This document shows, piece after piece, positions 24,262-31,811 of a stretch of DNA of 35,151 nucleotides. Under the pieces are notes generated by a model. It was not told where the DNA came from, ran no database searches, and saw only the letters and a list, made by a program, of their open reading frames with translations. Location: positions 1 through 35,151 of the forward strand of contig PLUL01000013.1 in assembly GCA_003164895.1 (NCBI GenBank). The letters run 5' to 3'. This DNA comes from Bacteroidota bacterium (GTDB taxonomy: Bacteria; Bacteroidota; Bacteroidia; Palsa-948). Positions within the stretch are counted from its first letter, which is position 1, and each line of letters opens with the position of its first letter. The translations under genes and the position numbers were made by a program.

Positions 24262-26781
24262 ATGAAAAAACTTTTCCTCCCTTTTGCCTTTTTAATTTTC
24301 ACTTTTTACTTATCGGCACAGCCGACCGTTTGGAATCCCCGCGGAATTGGTGGAGGTGGTGCGCTATTTTCTCCCAGCATTAATCCGGGCAACAGCAGCG
24401 AGTATTACATTGCATGCGATATGAGCGAACTATTTCATACTACAGATTATGGACTCACGTATTCGCAATTGAGCTATTCAAAATTTGTCGGTGGACATAA
24501 TTCCAAAATGTGTTACACTTCCACCGCAAATCTTTTGTACAGCATCAGTTATCCCGACCCTGCGCAGGTTGGGCTTCCGGTAAAAAGCACCGACAATGGC
24601 GCAACGTGGACCCCGCTTGCAGGAAATCCTGACCCCACCTCGGATGTATGGACGATCGATGTTGATTACTCCAATCCAACACGTGTCATTATTTCCGGAT
24701 ACAGTAATATTTATTTCTCCAGCAATGGAGGAACAACTTTTACTTCCATTCACACGGCAGTAAGTTCGGGTTCAGGGAATATTGTAGGCGGAGTTTTTTT
24801 CGATGGAAATAATATTTACATTGGCACAAACGACGGTGTGTTAATTTCTACCAACGGAGGAGCAAACTGGAATACTGCAACCATTACAGGAATTCCGGCA
24901 GCCGAGGCAATTTTTTCTTTTGCAGGCGCAAAAGTTGGAAACACCACCCGATTTTTTTGCACCACAGGAACTGCTGCAAATATGTATGTTGGTTTACAGG
25001 GAAGCGATTACAGTGGTTTTCTCGCAGGCGTTTATTCATGCGATTATGGAACCACACAATGGATTTCCAAGATGAGCGGCATCACATTGGGAACAGATTA
25101 CCTGATGTTCGTGGCGATGGCGCAGAACGATATCAACACCGCGTATCTCGCAGGCAGCAGTAATTCGTATCCTGATATTATGAAAACTATAAATGCAGGA
25201 ACAAACTGGACGCATGTGTTCAACACAACAAATAATCAAAATATTATTACAGGTTGGAGCGGATATCAGGGAGATAAAGACTGGAGTTGGGGCGAATGTC
25301 CGTTTGGAATTTCTGTCAGCGCAACAAATTCCAACTATATGATTTTTGGTGATTTCGGATTCTGTCACAAAACTTCTGATGGAGGAACTACTTGGACGCA
25401 GGCGTATGTGAACACGAACAATCAGCATCCTACAAATGCGCCCACGCCACAAAAACAAAATTACAATAGCATCGGAATGGAAAATACTTCCTGCTGGCAA
25501 GTACTTTGGGCAAACGCAAACACAATGTGGGCAAGCTATTCTGACATTGGAGGAATCCGTTCTACGGATGTGGGAAATTCCTGGTCATTTAATTACACAG
25601 GGAACTCGGTGAATTCAACGTACAGAGTTGTACAAGGAAGCAATGGAACTTTATACGCCGGAACTTCCGGCATTCACGACATGTATCAAAGCACCCGGTT
25701 GAAAGATGCGCAATTAGATGCTGCCGATGCAAGCGGAAAAATTTCTTATTCAACAGATAATGGATTAACATGGAATTTACTTCACTCATTTGGTCATCCG
25801 GTTTTTTGGGTGGCGCTCGATCCGAATAATGCAACACGCGCTTATGCAAGCGTAATTAATTATGCCGGATCGGGTTCTGCCGGTGGAGTTTACATTTGCA
25901 ACAATCTGAATAATCTTGCAGCTTCTACTTGGACTTTATTGTCGGCTCCTCCGAGAACACAAGGACATCCTGCAAGTTTGGTTGTGCTAAACGATGGAAA
26001 ATTAGTTGCAACTTTTTCCGGAAGAATAAATCCTTCGGGAGCTTTCACTGCAAGTTCAGGATGTTTTATTTATGATCCGGTTGCAAGTTCTTGGACAGAT
26101 GTTTCCGCTTCAGGAATGGATTACTGGACAAAAGATATTGTAATTGATCCGAACGATGCAACACAAAATACTTGGTACTCTGGAGTTTTCAGCGGATGGG
26201 GCGGAGCTCCAAACGGTTTGGGCGGATTATATAAAACAACTAATCGCGGTACTTCGTGGACAAATCTTACCGGCACAACTATAGACCGAGTTACTTCCTG
26301 CACGTTCAATCCAAGCAATGCGAATGAAATTTTTCTCACTACCGAAACACAAGGAATGTGGATGAGTAGCAATATTAATTCTGCAACGCCAACTTTTTCA
26401 AATGTGCCAAGCTATCCGTTCCGTCAGCCGGAACGGATTTATTTTAATCCGAACAATACAAACGAGATGTGGGTTTCCAGTTTCGGAAATGGAATGAAGA
26501 TGGGATTACTTAATGCAAATGGTGTTGCTGAATTTTCTCAGGAAGAATTTTCGCTTTATCCAAATCCGACATCCGGATTAGCAAATGTGTCAATTAGCCA
26601 ATCAGCCGATTTGAAAATAAAAAATATTGAACTCTATAATATATATGGAGAAAAATTATCGTCTATGAATTTTCAAATTGGCTCAACTTCAAATTTTCAA
26701 ATTGATTTGAGTTCCCAGCCAAACGGAATTTATTTTTTGAAAATCGGAAATACTGCTAAGAAAATAATAGTGAATAGGTAA
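24262..26781 (+). CDS. Large T9SS cargo protein with Asp-box beta-propeller repeats
   Basis: This 839-residue protein has a signal peptide (about 1-20, ending LSAQ) and a T9SS type A sorting domain (about 760-839, FSLYPNPTSGLANVSI ... ELYNIYGEKLSS ... NGIYFLKIGNTAKKIIV). The body holds at least eight Asp-box (BNR) motifs of the form STDxGxTW, such as KSTDNGATW, KTSDGGTTW, RSTDVGNSW, YSTDNGLTW and KTTNRGTSW. These mark two tandem seven-bladed propellers as in GH74 xyloglucanases or Vps10/sortilin folds. The GH74 catalytic aspartates cannot be confirmed by eye, so enzyme or binding protein remain possible. It is predicted to be surface-exposed or released. It converges with frr with one base between stop codons. 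Confidence 0.88.
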   Translation: MKKLFLPFAFLIFTFYLSAQPTVWNPRGIGGGGALFSPSINPGNSSEYYIACDMSELFHTTDYGLTYSQLSYSKFVGGHNSKMCYTSTANLLYSISYPDPAQVGLPVKSTDNGATWTPLAGNPDPTSDVWTIDVDYSNPTRVIISGYSNIYFSSNGGTTFTSIHTAVSSGSGNIVGGVFFDGNNIYIGTNDGVLISTNGGANWNTATITGIPAAEAIFSFAGAKVGNTTRFFCTTGTAANMYVGLQGSDYSGFLAGVYSCDYGTTQWISKMSGITLGTDYLMFVAMAQNDINTAYLAGSSNSYPDIMKTINAGTNWTHVFNTTNNQNIITGWSGYQGDKDWSWGECPFGISVSATNSNYMIFGDFGFCHKTSDGGTTWTQAYVNTNNQHPTNAPTPQKQNYNSIGMENTSCWQVLWANANTMWASYSDIGGIRSTDVGNSWSFNYTGNSVNSTYRVVQGSNGTLYAGTSGIHDMYQSTRLKDAQLDAADASGKISYSTDNGLTWNLLHSFGHPVFWVALDPNNATRAYASVINYAGSGSAGGVYICNNLNNLAASTWTLLSAPPRTQGHPASLVVLNDGKLVATFSGRINPSGAFTASSGCFIYDPVASSWTDVSASGMDYWTKDIVIDPNDATQNTWYSGVFSGWGGAPNGLGGLYKTTNRGTSWTNLTGTTIDRVTSCTFNPSNANEIFLTTETQGMWMSSNINSATPTFSNVPSYPFRQPERIYFNPNNTNEMWVSSFGNGMKMGLLNANGVAEFSQEEFSLYPNPTSGLANVSISQSADLKIKNIELYNIYGEKLSSMNFQIGSTSNFQIDLSSQPNGIYFLKIGNTAKKIIVNR

Positions 26782-26782
26782 A

Positions 26783-27346
26783 TTATACCGTCATTATTTC
26801 TTTTTCTTTTTGCTCAAGGTGCTTATCCACTTTGGTGATATAAGAATCCGTAAGCTCCTGAATTTTTGCTTCCGCTTCTTTTGTTTCATCCAAAGTGAGA
26901 GTAGGTTTGGTTATTTTTTTTACCGCTTCATTTCCTTCCTGACGCGCTTTACGAATTCCCACTTTCGCGCTTTCTCCTTCTGCTTTTGCTTTTTTCACCA
27001 AATCTTTTCTTCTGTCTTCTGTCAGTGCAGGAACATTTATAATTACCGCAGTGCCATTATTTCCAGGATTGAATCCAAGATTTGCTGCATGAATTGCTTT
27101 TTGGATTGGATCCAACATACTTTTTTCCCACGGCTGGATCATCAGCGTGCGCGCCTCGGGAGAACTCACATTTGCCACTTGGCTTAGCGGAGTCATGTTG
27201 CCGTAATAATCCACGCGAATTCCTTCCAGCATGGATGGATTTGCCCGACCGGTACGGATTTTTGAAATTTCATTTTCAAGATGAGAGATGGCTTTGTCCA
27301 TCTGTTCCTTAGTGGAATCAACTACAAGTTGTGCGTTTGCGTTCAT
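26783..27346 (-). CDS. frr: Ribosome recycling factor
   Basis: This 187-residue protein has the standard length for RRF, which with EF-G splits the post-termination ribosome. Visible motifs are KIRTGRANPSMLEGIRVDYYG, TPLSQVANVSSPEARTLMIQPWEKSMLDPIQKAI, NLGFNPGNNGTAVIINVPALTEDRRKDLVKKAKAEGE and the C-terminal helix ending in IMTV. It is normally the gene after pyrH, but here the upstream neighbour is a divergent protease gene 105 bases away, so it must have its own promoter; none was recognised. The stop codon is one base from that of the converging T9SS gene. Confidence 0.96.
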   Translation of the reverse strand: MNANAQLVVDSTKEQMDKAISHLENEISKIRTGRANPSMLEGIRVDYYGNMTPLSQVANVSSPEARTLMIQPWEKSMLDPIQKAIHAANLGFNPGNNGTAVIINVPALTEDRRKDLVKKAKAEGESAKVGIRKARQEGNEAVKKITKPTLTLDETKEAEAKIQELTDSYITKVDKHLEQKEKEIMTV

Positions 27347-27437
27347 GACCTAAAATATTTATTGGCAAATGTAAAAAAATCCGCTTCATTATTTTTAAAG
27401 AAGTGTTTTCGCATTCTCTTTTAAAAAATAATTATGT

Positions 27438-27445
27438 TATCTTTG
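27438..27445 (+). promoter_or_regulatory. -7 box for the HEXXH protease gene
   Basis: TATCTTTG matches TAnnTTTG, is followed by C, and ends 6 bases before ATG 27452. An upstream in-frame ATG at 27434 lies within or before the box, so the shorter start is preferred. The transcript would be nearly or fully leaderless. Confidence 0.6.
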
Positions 27446-27451
27446 CATAGG

Positions 27452-28369
27452 ATGTTTAAAAAGAAATCATACCTGACAATTATTTTTGTTTCTATATGTT
27501 GTGAATTTATTTTTTCACAGCCAAACGAAAGATATTCAAAAGAACATGGCGATAGTTTGATCCATCCGAAATATGACGTGGATTCAAAAAAAGAAGCGGA
27601 GGACGAAGTGGCGCACATTGTCCACTATACCGGACTTACTCAGAATTTCCAGATCGTGGAAAATTCAAATATTTCCACCGCCATTGCTTATATCAGAAAA
27701 AAGCAGCGGTATATTGCCTATAATCCCAAGTTCATGTTGCGTGTGAAAGACAGAACAAAATCCGACTGGGGTGCGATCTGCGTATTGGCGCACGAGATCG
27801 GGCACCATCTTTCGGGAAATACTTTGATTAAAGGAAAAAATAATTTGCAAGAAGAATTAGATGCGGATAAATTTTCAGGATTCATTATGTGTAAAATGGG
27901 AGCTTCGCTCGAAGAAGCAAAATCTGTTATTAATCTGGTGGAACTGAACAGCAATCCGGAAACTCATCCGCCCAAGATACAACGCCTTGTTGCCATTACA
28001 GAAGGATGGCTGGATGCAAATAAATTGGAAGAGGGATTTCTATATCAGGATAATTCCACTAAAATTATTTCACCGGCAATTTCTTCCGATTCAATTAAAC
28101 AGAAGAAAAAATTATATGTGTACAAGTGTGTTATTTATGGAGATAAAAATTATTATTTCGTGGATGCAAAAAATCAAATCGTTTCGATTGATAATAATTT
28201 AGAACCTTATGTTGTTGGATACAAAGTGAGATCTCAAGACCCGAGTTTCGACTGGATTTTTTCCGTTCAGAGTTTGACCTATGGAGTTGATTCTCGGGGA
28301 AAAATGTGGAACAAAACGTATGCCGGAGACATGTTTGTGGTTGGCAGAGTTTATAATATCGAGCGCTGA
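27452..28369 (+). CDS. Secreted M48-like HEXXH metalloprotease with unknown C-terminal domain
   Basis: This protein has 305 residues from ATG 27452 (MFKKKSYLTIIFVSIC...), which gives a signal peptide ending IFSQ. The zinc motif is CVLAHEIGHHLSGN with H114, E115 and H118. The likely third ligand is in LQEELDADKFSGFIMCKMG about 25 residues later, the glutamate-helix arrangement of gluzincins such as M48. Residues about 215-305 form a separate beta-rich domain (YKCVIYGDKNYYFVDAKNQIVSID ...) that I do not recognise. Substrate unknown; it should act in the periplasm or outside the cell. It diverges from frr and is followed by rnr after 111 bases. M48 membrane helices are absent, so it is a soluble variant. 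Confidence 0.82.
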   Translation: MFKKKSYLTIIFVSICCEFIFSQPNERYSKEHGDSLIHPKYDVDSKKEAEDEVAHIVHYTGLTQNFQIVENSNISTAIAYIRKKQRYIAYNPKFMLRVKDRTKSDWGAICVLAHEIGHHLSGNTLIKGKNNLQEELDADKFSGFIMCKMGASLEEAKSVINLVELNSNPETHPPKIQRLVAITEGWLDANKLEEGFLYQDNSTKIISPAISSDSIKQKKKLYVYKCVIYGDKNYYFVDAKNQIVSIDNNLEPYVVGYKVRSQDPSFDWIFSVQSLTYGVDSRGKMWNKTYAGDMFVVGRVYNIER

Positions 28370-28394
28370 TATCAGCGTTTTCGTATCTTCGCAG

Positions 28395-28459
28395 TAATTA
28401 TTCAAAATAATTAATCGTCAATGGCGCAAAAATTATTGCCATTTCTATATACGATTAAT
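28395..28459 (+). promoter_or_regulatory. Possible structured leader of rnr
   Basis: AATTAATCGT (28408-28417) pairs perfectly with ACGATTAATT (28450-28459). Inside it AATGGC (28419-28424) pairs with GCCATT (28437-28442) around a 12-base loop. The left arm also overlaps an alternative hairpin, AATTATT (28395-28401) with AATAATT (28405-28411), so the two are mutually exclusive. TATCTTCG at 28383-28390, one base from the -7 consensus, would start transcripts just upstream. The rnr ATG is 22 bases after the stem. Confidence 0.45.
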
Positions 28460-28480
28460 TCCAACCATTAAATTAAATTC

Positions 28481-30658
28481 ATGTCCCGTTCAGGAAGTAA
28501 AAACAAATCAGACACAAACAAGCCACGCCTTTTCGAAGAAGTTCTCCAGGTATTACAAGATTCAAACAAGCCGCTTAATTACAAACAAATATCCACACGA
28601 CTCGGATTAAATGATCAGTCGCAAAAAATGCTCGTCAATTTTATTTTGCGAGACCTCGCAGGTAAAAAAACCATCAAAGAAGTAGGAAGAGGAAGTTACA
28701 TCGTTGGTGAAAATCATCAGAGAAAAACTTACGGAACAGCTCAATATGTTACCGGAATTGCCGACACAACAGCAACCGGAGCAGCATATATTGTTGTGGA
28801 AGGATCCGATCAGGATATTTATGTTGCGGAGAGAAACGCAATGCATGTGATGGATAAGGACAAGGTGAAAGTCCGCCTCATCCAAAATAAAAAAGGAAGG
28901 AAGCCGGAAGGTGTTATTGAAGAAATAATCCAACGGGCGAAAACAGAATTTGTCGGCACGGTGCAGTTGTCTAAGGATTATGCTTTTCTTGTTCCTGACA
29001 GTTCAAAGATTTCTTTTGACCTTCACATTCCTCTCGATAAAATAAACGGAGCCACCAACGGAATAAAAGCTGTTGGAAAAATCACCAGCTGGAATCCCGG
29101 AAGAAAAAATCCTCAGGGAGAAATTTTACGCGTACTTGGAAAATCAGGAAGCAACGATACGGAAATGCACGCCATCCTCGAAGAGTTCGGCTTGCCGTAT
29201 AAATTTCCTTCGGAAGTTGAAAAAGCCGCAGATCATATTCCAATTGAAATAACCAAAGAAGAAATTTCCAAGAGAAGAGATTTTCGTGACACCACAACAT
29301 TCACCATTGATCCGGTGGATGCAAAAGATTTTGACGATGCCATCTCTGTACAAAAACTAAAAAACGGATTGTGGGAGATTGGCGTACATATTGCCGATGT
29401 TTCGCATTATGTGAAAGAAAATACTCCGCTTGATAAAGAAGCGTATGCCCGTGCTACTTCGGTTTACTTGGTGGATCGCGTGGTGCCGATGCTTCCCGAA
29501 AATCTTTCCAACGGACTTTGCTCGCTTCGTCCGCACGAGGAGAAACTTTGTTTCTCTGCCGTGTTTGAAATGGATGACAACGCGCAGGTAAAAAACCGAT
29601 GGTTTGGAAGAACAGTAATTAATTCCAACAGACGATTTACCTATGAAGAAGCGCAGACCGTTATTGAAACCGGGAAAGGAGATTTTGCAGATGAAATCCT
29701 TTTGCTGAATGTTCTTGCGAAAAAACTTCGCGCAGAAAGATTCAAAAAAGGAAGCATTGCATTTGATAAACTGGAGGTAAAATTTCACCTGGACGAAAAC
29801 GGAAATCCTACCGGAGTATTTTTCAAAAGAATGAAAGATGCAAATCTTCTTATTGAAGATTTTATGCTGCTGGCAAATAAATGTGTGGCGGAATTTTGTT
29901 CGCCCAATCCTCAACAAAAAAATCAAGCGCCCAGCGCACCGTTCGTTTACCGCGTGCATGACAAACCCGATGGTGAAAAATTAAAAGCGTTTGCCGATAT
30001 CGCTGCGCGTTTCGGATACAAAATAAATCTGAAAAATGAAATTACCATTGCGGAAACGATGAATAAGACGCTGAAGGATTGCGCAGGCAAACCCGAAGCG
30101 AACATGATTGAGATGCTTGCCATCCGCACCATGGCAAAAGCAATTTACACGTCAAAAAATATCGGACATTACGGGCTAGGTTTTAAACATTATACGCACT
30201 TCACTTCTCCTATCAGACGATATCCGGATGTGATGGTGCATCGGTTGTTAGCAGCCAAGTTGCAGGTTGCAGGATCCAAGCTGCAGGTTAATATAAACAA
30301 CATTGAAGAGCAATGCAAGCATTCATCTCAGCGTGAAAAATTAGCTGCCGATGCAGAGCGGTCTTCCACCAAATACAAACAGGTTCAGTACATGAACAGC
30401 AGAATAGGGCAGGAGTTTGAAGGAATGATCTCAGGCGTAACAGAATGGGGAATTTTTGTGGAACTTATTGAAAACCGCTGCGAGGGATTGGTGCGTATCA
30501 AAGACCTGCGCGATGACCAATATTTTATTGACGAAAAAAATTATTGCCTCGTGGGAAGAAAAACCAAACGCAAACTTTCGCTCGGCGACAAAGTGAGAGT
30601 AGAGGTGAAAAGTGCCGACATGATGAAGAAGCAATTGAACTTTGCGATGGTGGGATAA
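28481..30658 (+). CDS. rnr: Ribonuclease R
   Basis: This 725-residue 3'-5' exoribonuclease degrades structured RNA and takes part in rRNA quality control. In order it has an N-terminal winged-helix segment (about 15-75), cold-shock domains (about 80-250), the RNB catalytic domain (about 260-590) and a C-terminal S1 domain (about 640-722, GQEFEGMISGVTEWGIFVELIENRCEGLVRI). The RNB acidic cluster is DPVDAKDFDDA (D277, D283, D285, D286), and HFTSPIRRYPDVMVHR is intact. Just after that motif an in-frame AKLQVAGSKLQVN segment (residues 592-604) is built from a 7-base repeat. Its leader may fold (see 28395-28459). It converges with the minus-strand gene at 30696. Confidence 0.96.
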   Translation: MSRSGSKNKSDTNKPRLFEEVLQVLQDSNKPLNYKQISTRLGLNDQSQKMLVNFILRDLAGKKTIKEVGRGSYIVGENHQRKTYGTAQYVTGIADTTATGAAYIVVEGSDQDIYVAERNAMHVMDKDKVKVRLIQNKKGRKPEGVIEEIIQRAKTEFVGTVQLSKDYAFLVPDSSKISFDLHIPLDKINGATNGIKAVGKITSWNPGRKNPQGEILRVLGKSGSNDTEMHAILEEFGLPYKFPSEVEKAADHIPIEITKEEISKRRDFRDTTTFTIDPVDAKDFDDAISVQKLKNGLWEIGVHIADVSHYVKENTPLDKEAYARATSVYLVDRVVPMLPENLSNGLCSLRPHEEKLCFSAVFEMDDNAQVKNRWFGRTVINSNRRFTYEEAQTVIETGKGDFADEILLLNVLAKKLRAERFKKGSIAFDKLEVKFHLDENGNPTGVFFKRMKDANLLIEDFMLLANKCVAEFCSPNPQQKNQAPSAPFVYRVHDKPDGEKLKAFADIAARFGYKINLKNEITIAETMNKTLKDCAGKPEANMIEMLAIRTMAKAIYTSKNIGHYGLGFKHYTHFTSPIRRYPDVMVHRLLAAKLQVAGSKLQVNINNIEEQCKHSSQREKLAADAERSSTKYKQVQYMNSRIGQEFEGMISGVTEWGIFVELIENRCEGLVRIKDLRDDQYFIDEKNYCLVGRKTKRKLSLGDKVRVEVKSADMMKKQLNFAMVG
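30256..30290. repeat. Five diverged heptamer units inside rnr
   Basis: CAAGTTG, CAGGTTG, CAGGATC, CAAGCTG and CAGGTTA follow each other without gaps. Three units equal 21 bases, so the segment encodes a seven-residue period, KLQVAGS then KLQV. The unit is related to the CAAGTAG repeats at 5830 and 7370. Confidence 0.65.
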
Positions 30659-30695
30659 TTCAAAATATTTTAGAAATTTTGTTCCTTAACACAAC

Positions 30696-31628
30696 TCATT
30701 CCGTTCCAATGTGCATCAGCGCATCTCCTTCGTTCACAACCGGTTTATTATTTATGCCTATAAGAAATCCGTTGTCGGGTGCAATAAGCGGTTTTTCCAA
30801 TTCCGCGTAAGGAGAACTCACCGTGCCAATGATCTGATCTTTCTCCACATACTGTCCGAATTTTTTTGTGGTGCGGAACAATCCCGAAACCCGTGCGCGA
30901 ATCCATCTTGAACCGTGAAGCGTAATGCTCTGAGGTTTGGGCGTGTTGATGTCAAGCATTTTCAAATTCTTCATCAGGCGCAGGCAGCCGTTTATTCCTT
31001 CTGTAATTCCAACCGTGCTGAAGCGGAACGATTCTCCCGCCTCAAAAACCAAAATTTGTTTTCCTTGTTTGGCAGCTTCCTTCCGTAGCGATTTATCGCG
31101 GTAAGGAGAATTCAGAATGAACGGAGCGCCAAATGATTTTGCCAGCTCCATACTTTCTGCATCGTCAAATACACAACGGGCTTGTGGATAATTATTTATT
31201 TCGTCACCGCCCGTGTGAAAGTCAACTCCAAAATCGATTATCGGAAGAATTTTTTTTGTCAGGTCGTACGCAATTCGGCTGCCGAGCGAACCGCTTCGCG
31301 TTCCAGGAAAACATCGGTTCAAATCGCGTCCGTCAAGAAGTTCGCGGGAGCGGTTAAGAAAAGCAATTACATTCACGATGGGAATGGCAATAACATTTCC
31401 GCGTTCTATTTTTTCAAAATATTTTTCTTTCAAAAGATTACGTAGGATTTCAATTCCGTTTATTTCATCTCCGTGCATTCCCGCCATAAATAAAACCGAA
31501 GGACCTTTTTTCCTGGAGCGGAAAATATAAACCGGAATTTCCATCTTCGCGCCCGTGGGAAGATAATACACGTTAAGATTTACTTTCGTGTTTTCGCCAG
31601 GATTGATTATTGTTCCGTTGATTTTCAT
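30696..31628 (-). CDS. Succinylglutamate desuccinylase/aspartoacylase-family zinc enzyme
   Basis: This 310-residue protein is read from ATG 31628 (MKINGTIINPG); a longer in-frame start at 31685 adds 19 residues with no support. It belongs to the M14-like AstE/AspA group. The zinc ligands are H52 and E55 in MAGMHGDEINGIE and H138 in DFHTGGD. R101 and N104 in DGRDLNRCFPG bind the substrate carboxylate, and E196 in VFEAGES is the general base. The C-terminal beta domain (about 225-310) resembles a biotinyl/lipoyl-like barrel seen in this group. The substrate, an N-acyl amino acid or a small amide, is not fixed. In many Bacteroidota this family lies next to rimK, but no rimK is in the window. Confidence 0.88.
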   Translation of the reverse strand: MKINGTIINPGENTKVNLNVYYLPTGAKMEIPVYIFRSRKKGPSVLFMAGMHGDEINGIEILRNLLKEKYFEKIERGNVIAIPIVNVIAFLNRSRELLDGRDLNRCFPGTRSGSLGSRIAYDLTKKILPIIDFGVDFHTGGDEINNYPQARCVFDDAESMELAKSFGAPFILNSPYRDKSLRKEAAKQGKQILVFEAGESFRFSTVGITEGINGCLRLMKNLKMLDINTPKPQSITLHGSRWIRARVSGLFRTTKKFGQYVEKDQIIGTVSSPYAELEKPLIAPDNGFLIGINNKPVVNEGDALMHIGTE

Positions 31629-31811
31629 AATAGAGAAACGAAGATAAAGAAATTTGTAAGTATGGATTTGAAGAAAAAAATTCAATGGAAGTCAGATTTA
31701 CAGAATACGGAAATAGTTCGCAAGGACTTTTCCACATACCCTCCACATTTTTTAGTGCATAACTTGGGTCAGTATTAGGATAGGATTCTTTAAATTCGCA
31801 ACCCTTTTCAA

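Noticed and set aside
26783-27346. Unusual loss of pyrH next to frr as a rearrangement
   Set aside because: Separation of frr from pyrH is known in various genomes, and the window cannot show where pyrH is.
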